From: Hippopus hippopus
Lineage: Eukaryota; Mollusca; Bivalvia; Cardiida; Cardiidae
Assembly: GCA_946811185.2 (NCBI GenBank)
Contig: OX328105.1
Span: 35,033,394-35,097,393, forward strand
Length of the DNA: 64,000 nucleotides
Reading direction: 5' to 3'
Below the pieces are notes generated by a model. That model was given only the letters and a program-made list of their open reading frames with translations. It ran no database searches and was not told the DNA's origin. The position numbers and the translations under genes are program-made. The stretch's first letter is position 1, and each line of letters starts with the position of its first letter. Below are positions 30,401 through 42,030 of the stretch, piece by piece.

Positions 30401-30937
30401 TACTTAAAAGATCTAAAAGGTGCTTTGAGGCTTAAAGGTAAACCTCGTCGAAATTCGTTGGAACATTTTCACGTAGCCTATATGTATTTTTATAAGTAAC
30501 ATATAATAACCATAGGTTTTGCTGTTGCTGCTGTAAGTCATCAAGGTTTTTCTAAGTTTTATGTTTTTCATTTATATTTGAAATATTTATTTCTGAGAAA
30601 CAAGAATCTCAGACAGTATAAAATAAATGAAATCTATTTTTTCAATATTATCTTAAATGTGTTTTTTTACAAAAGCTTTTCTCGTTTCGTTTGTTCACGA
30701 AGCACAGTGCTTGAATTTAACTTATGGGAAATCTACCTTATTGCAGAAACATATCGATATAAATCCAATGTTCTGAATATATTTTCAATATTACATACAG
30801 CAGGAAAAGATCACAAAAACGTGGAAAGTTTGGGGAAGTTTTCATTGTTTCATTCCATTTTTTTTAAAATATAAAATGAAACGTGTAATATTTCTTCAAA
30901 TACAAGATTCCTTTTGGTACATTTTGATACTGTGTTC

Positions 30938-31149
30938 ATCCTTAGGCTGCTAAGCGCGACTCACTGACGTTTTTCGTACAGTGTAGATCAAGATCAGACT
31001 GCACATAACGTGCAGTCTGATCTTGGATCTACACTGTCCGATAAGGAGATATTTTTTTCTCCAAAAAATAAGTTTGAAATAGCATTATTCACGTTTTTAC
31101 TCTCTGTTTGAAAGTTTCATTTAATTCATATAGCAGGACAAAAGTTAAT
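30938..31149 (+). repeat. palE element
   Basis: CATCCTTAGGCTGCTAAGCG, near-perfect hairpin around GCACATAACGTGC, and right arm to ATAGCAGGACAAAAGTTAA. Confidence 0.85.
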
Positions 31150-31342
31150 TGTAGGTTTCATTTGCTTAAAACAAATCCTTGTCATTATTTTACACCTAAG
31201 CTTTTGACAGAGAAGAGATAAAGGTAGAATTTTAAACTCCACAAAAACTGCACAGATGTAATTTGGGTATGAATTTTCGTTAAAGTTTTAGTGATACCTG
31301 TCAACATTTCTAGAAATGTGGGCCACGAAACTTAAAGTAACA

Positions 31343-31708
31343 ATAAAGGCCAAATGTAAACAAAGCGGGTGTTTAAATGCATTTGAATTTATATCATAGC
31401 ATTTAAAAGTATGGAAATTATTGTGAAGATGACAATCTGTCATTGTACGGTCGGTCCAAGTGTTAGTCACTGACAGAGAAATTAATTTCAAAACTAGGTT
31501 AAAACCTGCCAGGTAGCTGTGTCTTTTGTTTACTTTTTGCCTGATTTTAAAATTCTTTTTTTTTTTTCTGCGAGCGACTAACATATAGTCCGACCACAAG
31601 ATAACAGGCTGTCATCTCCACAATATTTTCCATACTTTTACATGGTATGATTTAAATTTAAATGTATTATGACACCTGCTTTGATATTTTGGCCTTTACT
31701 GGGCCTTT
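31343..31708. repeat. palH element copy 2
   Basis: AAAGGCCAAATGTAAACAAA and GTTTAAATGCATTTGAATTT face ATTTAAATGTATTATGACAC and TTTTGGCCTTTACTGGGCC. The subterminal GTGAAGATGACAATC / GGCTGTCATCTCCACAA pair is preserved. The middle is extended by a T-rich insertion. Confidence 0.75.
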
Positions 31709-31712
31709 AAGT

Positions 31713-31904
31713 TGAATTTGCAAAACACGGAATCCAAAAAGTGAGATTTTTGGATCTTGTATTTGGTTTGATTTTTTTAAAAATAGGAGATACCTAGGGT
31801 CAGCTTTTAGTGCTTGTTTGTAACACTTCTGTACGACAAAACTGCCCATCTACATACATTTTGATTACCAATTCCGAAAAAAAAAAACACTTTAAACAGA
31901 AAAA
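31713..31904. other. No recognisable feature
   Basis: AT-rich spacer with short frames only. Confidence 0.35.
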
Positions 31905-32015
31905 TTAATGTGTTCGAGTTATCGAATTACTGAGACTCAAAATAAGCGATCTATTTTTGAAAAAAAACAAGGGTCCTCGGACGTTCAAGATCCGGATTAT
32001 CGAGGTTTTACTGTA
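31905..32015. repeat. One-ended pogo/Tigger-like relic
   Basis: Read backwards, the right edge is TA then CAGTAAAACCTCGATAATCC, which resembles terminal repeats of pogo-type DNA transposons. GTTCGAGTTATCGAATTACT lies 90 bases inside. No matching left end was found. Confidence 0.35.
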
Positions 32016-33070
32016 TGTATCAGCCATTCTCTCCACTGACGTCAAAGTTATCCGTTCTTTTTTAGTAATCTTTGTTAGATTTCAACAATATTCTGATGAA
32101 CAAAAAAAAAAAAAATGTAGGGTGCTTTAAGTAAATACCTAAAGGAGGTCTCTTTGTATGGCTCAACATAAAAGGTTAAAAACTCTAAACCTCATTTTTG
32201 CGAGACATTAGCAAAATGTCTCTGAATCTACCGATGAGACTGGTTTTTGTTTCTATTTGATTTTATTGTAATATTATAATCTGAAACCTACACCAAAGGT
32301 TTTATTCTTCTTAAATCTGTTTGCCTGAAAAGTATAGAATTTTTAAAGATGAAGTTAAGATCGTTTTTTTTTTTATAATGCCAAGGGAAAATATTAAGGA
32401 AATGATACTTTAATACTTTTTGTCGTCTTTGAAATTTCTTCATAGCAAAATTGCAGTTAGAACGAATTTCAGTTCTTTTCTGAATTGTGCTGGTATCAAT
32501 TGACAATAAAAAGTCTATTTTCCCCTATTTTCCCCTATTTTCCCCTATTTTTTTTTTCCTCCGAAATTATAGCAATATTTACCTGTTTAAACGATGACAT
32601 CAACATTATTTAATAAATTTAATAGTTTCATCAAGTCTTATTTTCACAAATTATCTCCTTTTTAAAGGAAAGGAAAGCAAACAATACGTAAGCAGTATAG
32701 AAAAATGTAGTTTTAGGAATAATACGGTTTTCGCCACATTATATGCCCAAGAAAAAAATGGATGATACGTTGTCACCTTTTGAGAGATGTGTGTATGGAA
32801 AATCCGGCCAGTGGACAATTTTTCCCGGACAATACGGTATGGGATGATTTGGCACAGGAAGGTAGGACCTGGGCAACATAGCCAAAGATTATTTGGCCTC
32901 TGAAAATTAATTTGGTCAGCTTAACGGTTTGGACAAAGTAATATTTCCCATAATTTTCTTTTTCCTTTTTGTTGTCTGAACTTTTCCATCTTTAAACAAT
33001 AATTTGAACCAGGCTATTCTAAGTACCTGAAATGTCGCTTAATGTTGAAACCACCCCCAAGTATGAAAAA
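32016..33070. other. TTTTCCCCTA tandem; otherwise nothing recognisable
   Basis: Three and a half perfect TTTTCCCCTA units at 32515-32545 run into poly-T. The rest lacks coding or repeat signal. Confidence 0.5.
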
Positions 33071-33073
33071 CAA

Positions 33074-33341
33074 ATAAGCCATGCTCTGATGAAAGGGGGC
33101 TTAATGCATCTCCGTGATCCATGTTACCAAGCAAGTCATTAAATACTTATGCATTCATAAAAAACCGTTTTGTCTAACAACCGATTGAATCACAAGGGAA
33201 ACTGGTCCTTTGACATGCAAAAAAAAATTACCAAAAGCAAAAAGTTTCTGCTTAGGTCAGCCTGCGCGGATTGCGCAGGCTGACCTAAGTCGAAACTTTT
33301 TGCAGATGCATTAAGTTCCTTTTTCACAAAGCATGGCTCAA
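33074..33341 (-). repeat. palB element, reverse
   Basis: ATAAGCCATGCTCTGATGAA, TTGTCTAACAACCGATTGAA and core AGCCTGCGCGGATTGCGCAG with flanks TTAGGTC / GACCTAA; ends CACAAAGCATGGCTC. Confidence 0.82.
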
Positions 33342-33461
33342 ATCCTTTCAGTCTCGATACTATTTCAATAAATAAGTTGATATCAAGTTCTTGAATTTTT
33401 CTTTCAAGCCAAAGACATTACTTAGCAAAGTAATGTTCTGAGAACAAAGTAATTTGATCGT

Positions 33462-33710
33462 GTAAGTTATGCTCTGTGAAAAGGAGTTAAATGCATCTGT
33501 AGAAAGTATCGATCTATGTCAGCTTGCGCGGACTGCTTACCCGGGTCGAAATCTTTAGCTATGGGTAAATATTCTGCTTGTCAAAGGACCATTCTACCTC
33601 ATGATTCAGCTGCTTTGTAAACAAAATGGATCGATATCATGCAGCAATGTGCTAAACACTGTGTTTTACGAAGAACGTTAAACCACCTTTTTTCCAGAGC
33701 ATGGATCATA
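33462..33710 (+). repeat. palB element, hairpin broken
   Basis: TAAGTTATGCTCTGTGAAAA to CAGAGCATGGATCATA. The second hairpin arm is deleted (CGGACTGCTTACCCGGGTCG). Confidence 0.75.
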
Positions 33711-34090
33711 CGCATTTTGAGATTACACAATCCCCGCGAAAGATTGTAGAAAACCTGGCGACGATCGTTAACTTTATATCTTTATGCACTTTTTAGAAAG
33801 GTAAAAACGCAACAGTATGGCGATATTTAACGTGACAAAATTTACAGAAATTAGTCGGCTGGATTGACTGATGTTTTACGCCACTTTCAACCTTATTTTG
33901 GTAATATCACGGCAACAACTCGCATACTTATTTATGTCCTGGGTCTGACCAGTACTAGACTAGGGCTCTGAGGTGTCTTACCCAGGGACACTTCCAACAA
34001 AGTCTCAGTACTTCCAGTGAGGATCAATCCGTATTCCCCCCCCCCCCAAAAAAAAAAAAATTCGTAAAAAAGGAGAAAACTGAAACTTTT
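33711..34090. other. No recognisable feature
   Basis: A run of C then A near 34034-34055 and otherwise ordinary AT-rich sequence. Confidence 0.35.
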
Positions 34091-34314
34091 TAACCCTTTA
34101 CCACACAAATCTGAGTTTTACCGACCCTGAGGAAGAAGCCTTTTGATAACATTGTGGGAAAGGAGAAAATGCTGGTAACCAGCATTTTCTCCTTTTCCCA
34201 CAATGTTGTCTCACCTTTTTAAAAAAAGTTCCTAATTTGTGCAACCTTTGGTTTGTCGTCTGCAAATGCTTTCGATTCGGACCAGTCTAAATTTTGTCGT
34301 TTGGTAAAGAATTA
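34091..34314. repeat. palD element (first of a pair)
   Basis: Near-ideal copy: AACCCTTTACCACACAAATC, CATTGTGGGAAAGGAGAAAA, TGCTGGTAACCAGCA, mirrored arm, TTGTCGTCTGCAAATGCTTT and TCGTTTGGTAAAGAATTAA. Confidence 0.88.
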
Positions 34315-34532
34315 ATAGATTGAACTCTGTACCAAACGACAAGGGTTTAGAGTCCATCATGCTGAACGCATAAATTTGCAGACAACAAAATTAATGAGAC
34401 ATATCTCTAATGGTGGAATCCTACTGAAAGTAGAGCTGCACACACACACACAAAAATGACAAAATTTTGGTATAGGTGTTTTTTAAAGTCTTCATTCTCG
34501 GAAGTCGGTGAGATAGACCGGTAAAAGGTTGC
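34315..34532. repeat. palD element (second of a pair), diverged
   Basis: Starts TTGAACTCTGTACCAAACGA right after the first copy and ends ACCGGTAAAAGGTTGC. The centre is replaced by an (AC)n run. Confidence 0.65.
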
Positions 34533-34572
34533 AATATTCATTCATTTTAGATACTTGAAATGATCTAAATTG

Positions 34573-34853
34573 ATGTGAACCATGCTCTGGCAAAAGGGAG
34601 ATTAATGCATCTCTGTGATGCATCATACCAAGCAAGTACGTCATCACTTAATTATGAATCCATAAAATCCATTTTGTCTAAAAAAACGGCTGCATCCTGA
34701 GGTAGAATGGTTCTTGAACATGCACAAAAAAATGACCAAAATTAATGCAAAAGGTTTCGACACCGTTCACTGCGCGGATTGCACAGGCTGATATGGGTCG
34801 ATACTTTTTTGCAGATGCATTGAAAACCCTTTTCACAGAGCATGGCTCATATA
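34573..34853 (-). repeat. palB element, reverse
   Basis: GTGAACCATGCTCTGGCAAA to CACAGAGCATGGCTCAT. Core decayed (TCACTGCGCGGATTGCACAG). Confidence 0.78.
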
Positions 34854-34890
34854 GATTAAAGCTAGAGTTGTTACTTTTTAGTATTATATA

Positions 34891-35158
34891 ATATGGCTTG
34901 CAACACACGAAAAGGGACAGTCGAACATCTGCGTAAAGTGTCGTTTCGGATCAGCCTGCGCAGTCCGCGCAGGCTGATCCGAAACGACACTTTCCGTTTT
35001 ATGTAATCTTCTGTTTTGCGAAAGTCTACTTTAGCACAAAATCTAATGTAGTCGTAAAGTGTCGTCTAGGATAAGCCTGCGCTGACTGCGCAGGCTGATC
35101 CGAGCCGACAATTTACGCAAATTTCCGAATGCCTCTTTTTGCGTGTTGCAAGCCATAT
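34891..35158. repeat. palA element
   Basis: ATATGGCTTGCAACACACGA to GCGTGTTGCAAGCCATAT, ends fully inverted. First hairpin intact, second slightly mutated (TAAGCCTGCGCTGACTGCGC). Confidence 0.87.
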
Positions 35159-35204
35159 ATGAGTAGTTGTTTTTTTTTTTATCTTTTTAAAAAATAATTA
35201 ACTG

Positions 35205-35345
35205 ATTGACTTTTAAAACCATTTTAATGCGTTTTGACGACCTTGTGGAAGAAGGCGTTCAAAAGCGTTGTGGGAAAAGAAAAATTGCTGGTAACCAGCA
35301 TTTTCTTCTTTGCCCATAGTGCTTTCTACCTTTTAAAAGAAAAGA
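35205..35345. repeat. palD element, truncated
   Basis: TTTTGACGACCTTGTGGAAG, AAATTGCTGGTAACCAGCAT and TTTCTTCTTTGCCCATAGTG; right third missing. Confidence 0.65.
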
Positions 35346-35414
35346 AAATTTCTTGTTTTTAAATCTGAAAGAGGCTAAATTTTAAATTTTTTCTCCCGGA
35401 AAACGGATAAGAGT

Positions 35415-38400
35415 AACTGTTCCTAGGTTTTACAGTATCAACGAAGTCCGTGAGTTCAGAACATTAACAAAAAGTTTATATTTTGTATTCTTCACACAAT
35501 TTACAATCCCCCGTCCTGAAAATGGACTTCACTGCTTACTAACAAATCAAAATAAATATTTTCGTGTAGCGAAAAACTTTTTGAAAACTTTAAACAAATA
35601 GGAGTAAAAGCATATTCATAAGCATTTAAACTCATGAACACATTTGATCAACAATTCAACAGAGCAGCTTTTTCTGCTGATCAGCAGCTTCCTGAATTCG
35701 GCAAAAAATTCTGCGTTTTCAGGAATCCCAGAGAACTCGGCGGACAAAGCACTGTACTCGGACATTACAGGTAACTAGCTTTTGAACTTGTCCATATAGA
35801 AAACATTTGCAGACGAACAAAACGAAACTGGAAACAAATTAAAGGAACTTTAAACCAAACTTTGTGTCGCAAGTTATTTTCAGAAAATTAACAATGACTG
35901 CTAATTTTCATTCGCGTACAAAGATTGATTTAAAAGTAAAACCTAGATAGAAATACATGCTGAAAAAATGAGAAATTACCGAGTTATTTTGTATTTGTAC
36001 TGAAAGTTTCCTAGTCTGTTGGTAACTGTTTAGCCGTTTTTACATAAAAAGAAATAATTACATCTTTAACAAATAATTTATATTTTGTTGGAGCCGCCGA
36101 CTATAGTTTTGAAGATTGTGGTTTGAATCCCAACAGAATTTTTTTTCGGTATTTTTTTTTTTTTTTTTTGTCTTTTCAATGAAGGTAAATAATCACATCT
36201 TTATGATTTTTCCCTACAAATTATCAGCTTTCTCTTTAGATGCACATTCTTTCTACAATAGTAGGTTTGCTTTATCACATAATTGTGTCGTTTGTCTCTA
36301 TAGTTTAATGTTTAGTTATGAAAATGAGTGTTTTAAATGCCACATGAATTGAGATCTCTAAAACTGGTTTTTATTCTTAATACCTGTATTAAATGTCCGG
36401 GATTTGTCATAACAAGACTGGCCTTTTGATTATAAAACTAATATCCAACAGGAACGAATACGTTTTACGTTTTAACTTGGTATCTTAAGGACAATCAATT
36501 ACGAATGGTAATTTATTTCGATAAATTTCAATTTCTTTTTAAAGCCAAAATGAGTCTCTGAAAAAAAATTATCAAAATGTATACTGGGTTTGAAAACGGA
36601 TTGCGGAGATGATTTTTTCTTTTTTCGATATACAAGGTATAAAAAGAAAGCAAGTATATCTGAAATAAATTGGTGAGATGTTAGAGATGAGAATCACCGG
36701 GTACTTATCTGTTAGCTTTCGCGATTACCTTTAATAACCAAAATAAAAAAGTAGTATCACAAGGCCAGACCGTCTTCCTATTAATAGACATTTGCGGCTT
36801 AAGTTGAGGAAAGGGGATAGAGGATAGGGGACATTATATCTAGGGACAATCTCAAGATGATCTACAAAAGTTATGAATACCGCAGGTGCGTAGCATTCAC
36901 TTTGCTTATTTCCTACTCAAATCAATGTCAATGGTATTTACATGCAAGTTGTCAATGCTTCTTTTCTATGACGCACTAGTCCACCACAAATATGCACAAC
37001 AGGGGGCAAAACATTTCCCTTCAACACACCACCGACTGAGTTATATGTTATTAACTCAACGATTGAATATTCTATCAACTCTATATTTTTTAATATACTT
37101 GATAAGTTTTCTAGATTTCAGTTCAGTTCGGATATCCAGTCTGTATAATTGTGCACTCTTATAAGGGGTCATTAAAGGGTATCCGTTAGGATAAATTTTA
37201 TTCCCCAAAAGGACACTGTTATTTGGAAGTTCTAAGTCTATGTCCACATTTCGCATCATTCGAAATTGTTGCGCATTCTTTTTGTAACGTATAAAACCAG
37301 TTTCTAAATAACGAATAACACAAGAATCGTCAAAGATAATCTGAGTATGTATTGCGTGCTATGTCCTGGATAATATTGTTCTTGTGGCTCTATTTTAGGT
37401 CTGTGTATTCTGTGAGATGTTCTTTCAATGCTCCGACCACCAGCGTATTTTGTTCCAAACGTACATCATTTCAAACTACTCTTGGATTGAAAGCCATTTC
37501 ATATATCTTTTAAGTTTCAAATAAAAACATGGAAGCAGAACACGAATCTGTCGATATATTTATATCAAATAATGAGGATAACATCATAAATGTAGGATAA
37601 GATCGTAGCCAAATAAGGGTCAATAAAACACGGGTTATGTTTGACTTTGGGATGTAATAATCAAAGTATCAAGTAATCCTAGAGGTGTTTCAGGTGTCTC
37701 ACCACACAACTCTAACAACTGGTATATGTGTGTAGAAAGTATTTGAAACACATTTCCACACTGTAGTAATTTTCGTTAGAACCAAACAGTCTGTAGTTGA
37801 GTGTAAGTGCGTGTCCCGGTGGAGCTCTCATCCACGGTAAAACTTTAACAATTAAGGCAAAATAGTTTGATACTTTAGGCTATGGGTCTAGAAGTGCCAA
37901 CAAATGCGATGAAAATGAATGTTTTTGAATACCTGTCCATTCCGATAATAAATCAAAGAATATATGAAAGTAAACAAGTAATGTTATAGTTCAACAAATG
38001 TCCAAAAGACAAAGACCTTGAAATGTGACCTTGAAGAAGGGAAAAACATTTCTGTGCACGTCACACTCTCTTGTTATCCTTAATCATTCTGTGAAGTTTC
38101 ATCCTATTTGCTTAATTAGTTTTCGAGTTACCGTTGAGACACTATTAGTTGCGGATTATGCAGTTTTAATATGAAACCCTTCCAGGTAATTAAAATGAAT
38201 AAAATGATTTCATTGTGTGAAATATTTTCTTTCATATCGTTTTGTTGAAGAAATGTAGGTAATATACTCATGACTTCATACTTTTGATATTCATTGTATT
38301 TACGAGTACGAATTGTTGGACAGTTTTAGCTACGCAAAAATGGATCGCAGCTCGGCCCAAGCGGCACGATAATATCGTGCCGTTTGGCTAAGTCACTTGC

Positions 38401-38730
38401 TCATGTATATATTGTATACATAATTTGTTGGTACTAAAAGAAAGTGGAAGATAATGACATGAATGCTGGTATGTAAATCTTTATTTAATTGAACATAAAA
38501 CAACAGTATGTTTCGTATTTGTATTCTAGGCTACAACTTTGATAGTATTTTAATATAAACTTACCCCTTTTTTTCTATAAATGTGATTAGATTGGAAATC
38601 CAATTTTTTATGTATACACGCAGTGCATGTGTAAAACGAGAGCGAACAATATTTAAGGCCGGGGAAATTTTTGTTTGTTTCCAGTTCTGTTTCATAAACA
38701 AGTTTACTTCTAATTATAATTACAGTTGTT
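35415..38730. other. Longest stretch without recognised repeats or genes
   Basis: Over 3 kb with none of the window's repeat families. Frames are below 95 codons and none has a recognisable domain. A short minus-strand frame (37056-37259) contains LMTPYKSAQ, loosely like a Harbinger nuclease motif, but the surroundings do not fit. A 15-base stem (AAGCGGCACGAT / ATCGTGCCGTTT) sits at 38356-38390. This is the likeliest place for unique intronic or intergenic sequence. Confidence 0.45.
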
Positions 38731-38734
38731 TTTT

Positions 38735-38905
38735 ACCCTTTCCCTGATCAACCATTTTGAGACTATCTGAAATTGAAATCAGTTGCAGACGACAAATCAA
38801 AACAGCTTTTAAAGGTGTGTGAAACACTGATCTGGTGGAAAACATGTCATTACTCATAATGAGCTTTTTCACCTTTTCTCACCATGTTTTTAAAAGCGAT
38901 CTCCT
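38735..38905. repeat. palD element, diverged
   Basis: TACCCTTTCCCTGATCAACC, GCAGACGACAAATC, GGTGGAAAACATGTCA and TTTTCTCACCATGTTTT. Central GGTAACC lost. Confidence 0.5.
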
Positions 38906-39166
38906 TCCTACGTGTTAACACGAGTATATATCAGAAGAACCTAAGCCACTAGACCACAGGGCATCCCAAAAAAATAACTGTAATGTTCTCCCTCTGTAAG
39001 GACAGAAAACATTTACAGTGCCTTGGCCATACAAACTTGTTAAATTATGTGTAGAGACGACCCCTGAATATTTAGCGTTACTGTTCCTCGGTCATCGTTC
39101 CCCACTTTAAGCCGCACATGTCTAATTATGACTTTTTCAACAAAAGATGCCGTTTATAACTAGACT

Positions 39167-39417
39167 AAAAACGGTAAAGTATAATACCGGAAAACGCCCC
39201 TCCACTATATCGCGAAAACTCATGAAAATCTAAATCATGTGTCAAAAGAATTTCGATTTCTTATGGATTCATTCTGTATACATCAAATACAATATTGGTC
39301 TACGGAATAAAGCACAGAATTTCATTAATTTATCTTTTAATTCGTAAAACAATACCACATGTATGCATAGGGTTGTATAGTGGAGGGGCGTTTGCCGGTA
39401 TTATGCCAATATCGTTT
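39167..39417. repeat. 250-bp MITE-like foldback
   Basis: ATACCGGAAAACGCCCCTCC at 39184 and its inverted counterpart GGAGGGGCGTTTGCCGGTAT near 39382 differ by one base, and symmetry extends a few bases further out. No copies elsewhere in the window. Confidence 0.65.
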
Positions 39418-39539
39418 GGTCAAACGTGGTTTTTTTTTTGTCATTGTTCTTGCTGAATTAAACTTATGCAACACATGTTTCTTAAGTTCATAGTCAACTC
39501 TACGTGACAAGCTAAAGATGGGCAATTTCATGTGGCCAC

Positions 39540-40010
39540 ATCGTCTGACTGTCTTAACTAGACCAATTTAGTATACCGTTTAAAACTACACTAAAACTTC
39601 CATATCGCATCGCTAAAATGTCGTATCTATGAATAGATTAACAAAATACATGTATGTGATTTTTAATTAGACTTAAACTGTGTAATATCCTCTTTTCTTT
39701 AGAACTGGATTGAAACTATGTATAGGCGTACGGTCACAGTCTACTCTTTGTAACTGTAATACAGCTGGTAAATCTCATAGAGTGTCTTTTATAACTAGAA
39801 AAACATAGAATACTGTTTATAGTTAAACTAAAGCTGCAATATAATAGTTATGGTCATAGTACCTTTTCTGTATAAAATAGATTGACAAATTAGGCAATCT
39901 CTAACTAGACTTCAAACTGTGCTGTTTCGTTTGGTAACTTATTGTATTCTTTATAACTGCATTCTTTATAACTTTATAATCTAGACTAAAACTGAGCAAC
40001 ATTGATTCTT
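39540..40010 (+). repeat. Ancient degenerate tandem array
   Basis: Recurrent but strongly diverged pieces such as TTATAACTAGACTAAAACTG, TAATTAGACTTAAACTGTG and CTAACTAGACTTCAAACTG, spaced irregularly at 100-200 bases. Confidence 0.35.
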
Positions 40011-40120
40011 CACAGAGTCTGGCCTTTTATATGAGCCATGCTCTGTAAAAAGGGGGCTTAATGCATCTGTAAAAAGTACCTATTCAGGCTGACCTGGGCC
40101 GAAACTTTTTGCTTTTGCAT

Positions 40121-40284
40121 AATTCAGAAAAGTTTACTCTCTTTCAATATTTCGGCTTTTGCCTTTATCAAGAAATTAAACGTGAAATTGATGCCTTCTA
40201 CATTTGTAGAAGGCATCAATTTCACGTTTAATTTCTTGATAAAGGGAAAAGCCGAAATAATGAAAGAGTAAACTTTTCTGAATT
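40121..40284. repeat. Near-perfect 80-bp inverted repeat
   Basis: The left arm AATTCAGAAAAGTTTACTCT ... GATGCCTTCTAC is answered by GTAGAAGGCATC ... AGAGTAAACTTTTCTGAATT. Arms of about 80 bases have only a handful of mismatches and almost no loop (ATTT). The two opposed open frames are its shadows. Confidence 0.9.
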
Positions 40285-40420
40285 GTGTATAATTCATTCC
40301 CTTAGGAATATTAAGTGGATTTTTGCTTTTGGTCAATTTTCTGCATGTCAAAGGACAAGCGTGCCTCATGATTCTATCGGTCGTCAGAGAAAATGGATTT
40401 TATGGATCCATAATTATAAT

Positions 40421-40687
40421 TTGGCTTGCAACACGCGAAAAGGGGCATTCGGACATTTGCGTAAAGTGTCGTCTCGGATCAGCCTGCGCAGTCCGCGCAG
40501 GCTGATCCGAGACGGCACTTTACGACTACATTAGATTTTGTGGTAAAATAGACTTGTGCAAAGCAGAAAATTACATAAAAACGGAAAGTGTCGTTTCGGA
40601 TAAGCCTGCGCGGACTGCGCAGGCTGATCCGAGACGACACTTTACGCAAATGTCCGAATGTCCCTTTTCGCGTGTTGCAAGCCATAT
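40421..40687. repeat. palA element inside palB
   Basis: TTGGCTTGCAACACGCGAAA to GTTGCAAGCCATAT with both hairpin cores intact. TAT on either side may be the target duplication. Confidence 0.9.
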
Positions 40688-40755
40688 GATGACTTGCTTA
40701 GTTTCATGCATCGCAGTGATGCATTAAGCCCCCTTTTGGCAGGACATGGCTCATA

Positions 40756-41148
40756 TCTATACCCAGACCAAAATTGTACAAACTTCGAATCTCTAGCTAG
40801 AAGAAAATTTTGCAATATCATAAGGTCACAAAGCGCTGCCTTTCATACCGTGGCTAAAAAATTCGAAATAAGTTATAAGTTTTCACACATTTTCTTAATT
40901 TTTTTTAACACATCTATTTTGGGGACGAAGAACACTATCTTGCCTTTGTCAACTTCATTATTCATTAAACGCATTTATAAAACATCAACAGAATTTACAT
41001 AACAGGCATAAATAAACATAATGTAAACTTCTAGACTATATACAATGCATCCTCGATCATGATAATAGATAGAAAAAATATTTTTCGAATAGGTAAACAA
41101 CAACAAACGATCAGGGAGGGTGTACGGGAATACTCTTTTTTTCTCTCT
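40756..41148. other. No recognisable feature
   Basis: A 114-codon frame (40658-41002) starts within palA and runs through here. It has no recognisable domain and is probably chance. Confidence 0.35.
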
Positions 41149-41149
41149 C

Positions 41150-41502
41150 AATTTTCCGAGCCTCGTAGCTCATTTGGTACCTCACAGGGCTTGTCACCAG
41201 GATGTAGCTGACTCGAATCCCGTGATTGGCCAATATCTTTCCGAGAATTAGTGATAGTCAATGCGATCGAGTTAATTCCTATCTCACCGCTAATCGTTAT
41301 TTCGACAATGTTAATGAGGGAAAGCAGCCAGTGGCTTAAGAAGGTTATTGTGTAAAGTACTGGTAAAGGAGACAGGAGACTCGATAAAAGCGTGGATAGG
41401 TCCACTGAGCACCGCGATATATGTGAAATACTGTAGTCAATGGCATTAAATGATTTACAAACAAACAAACAAATAAACAAACAAACAAATAAACAAATCT
41501 TT
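41150..41502 (+). mobile_element. SINE1, full length with A-rich tail
   Basis: Head GCCTCGTAGCTCATTTGGTA with B box GACTCGAATCCC (41210-41221). The body continues TTTCCGAGAATTAGTGATAG, TATCTCACCGCTAATCG, TTTCGACAATGTTAATG, AGCAGCCAGTGGCTTAAG and AAAGCGTGGATAGGTCCAC. The tail is a long (ACAA)n tract. Confidence 0.82.
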
Positions 41503-41627
41503 TTAATTTCTTCAAGGGTATAGTTGGGAAAGATATTATTTTTGTCCGGGAAATAATTTACGTCTGCAGGTCTATGTAATTGAAAGATATGTTTTCACTC
41601 TATCCTTACCATAGCCGACTCAAGAAG

Positions 41628-41704
41628 CTTTTGTGGACACAGTAGATCAAGATCAGACTGCACAGAAAGTGCAGTCTGATCTCTGATCTACACTGTCCAC
41701 TACC
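41628..41704. repeat. palE core
   Basis: Near-perfect GTAGATCAAGATCAGACTGC facing GCAGTCTGATCTCTGATCTA, bounded by TGTGGACACA and TGTCCAC. Outer arms absent. Confidence 0.7.
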
Positions 41705-41957
41705 TTAATTTAGATTATGACTGAAGTGTCCCCTCATTTTGCAGCAGAACGATATTTGTTGCTGTTGAAAAAGTGTAATTTATTTGTTTAGCTGTGAAGA
41801 AGTTAGTCTTATCTTAATTTTAGTTGATAAACACTTGGTTGATAGATCTACGTAACTCTTACTCTATCATTTTAACAAATTCGACTTATTTATTGGTCTA
41901 AAAGTAGATTACCACTGCATTTCAAAGTCCCTTTTTAGTCATTATTCGGTACCAAGT

Positions 41958-42030
41958 CGCGGACAGTGTATGTTAAGACCAGACTGCAAGTCCTGTGCAG
42001 TCTGATCTTGATCTTCTTCGTCCACAAAAG
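41958..42030. repeat. palE core, diverged
   Basis: CGCGGACAGTGTATGTTAAG and TGTGCAGTCTGATCTTGATC, with the outer CGTCCACAAAAGC. Confidence 0.6.

Larger units (their letters stand above)
40029..40755 (+). repeat. palB element carrying two insertions
   Basis: Outer palB runs ATATGAGCCATGCTCTGTAA to GGACATGGCTCATAT. It is opened at about 40119-40326 by a foldback with flanking sequence, and again at 40421-40687 by a palA copy placed in GGATCCATAATTAT / GATGACTTGC. Removing both restores the family order. Its own hairpin core is partly deleted (CTATTCAGGCTGACC). Confidence 0.8.

Noticed and set aside
37056..37259. Harbinger-type nuclease fragment (LMTPYKSAQ)
   Set aside because: Only a six-residue match; catalytic residues and the surrounding order are not found.
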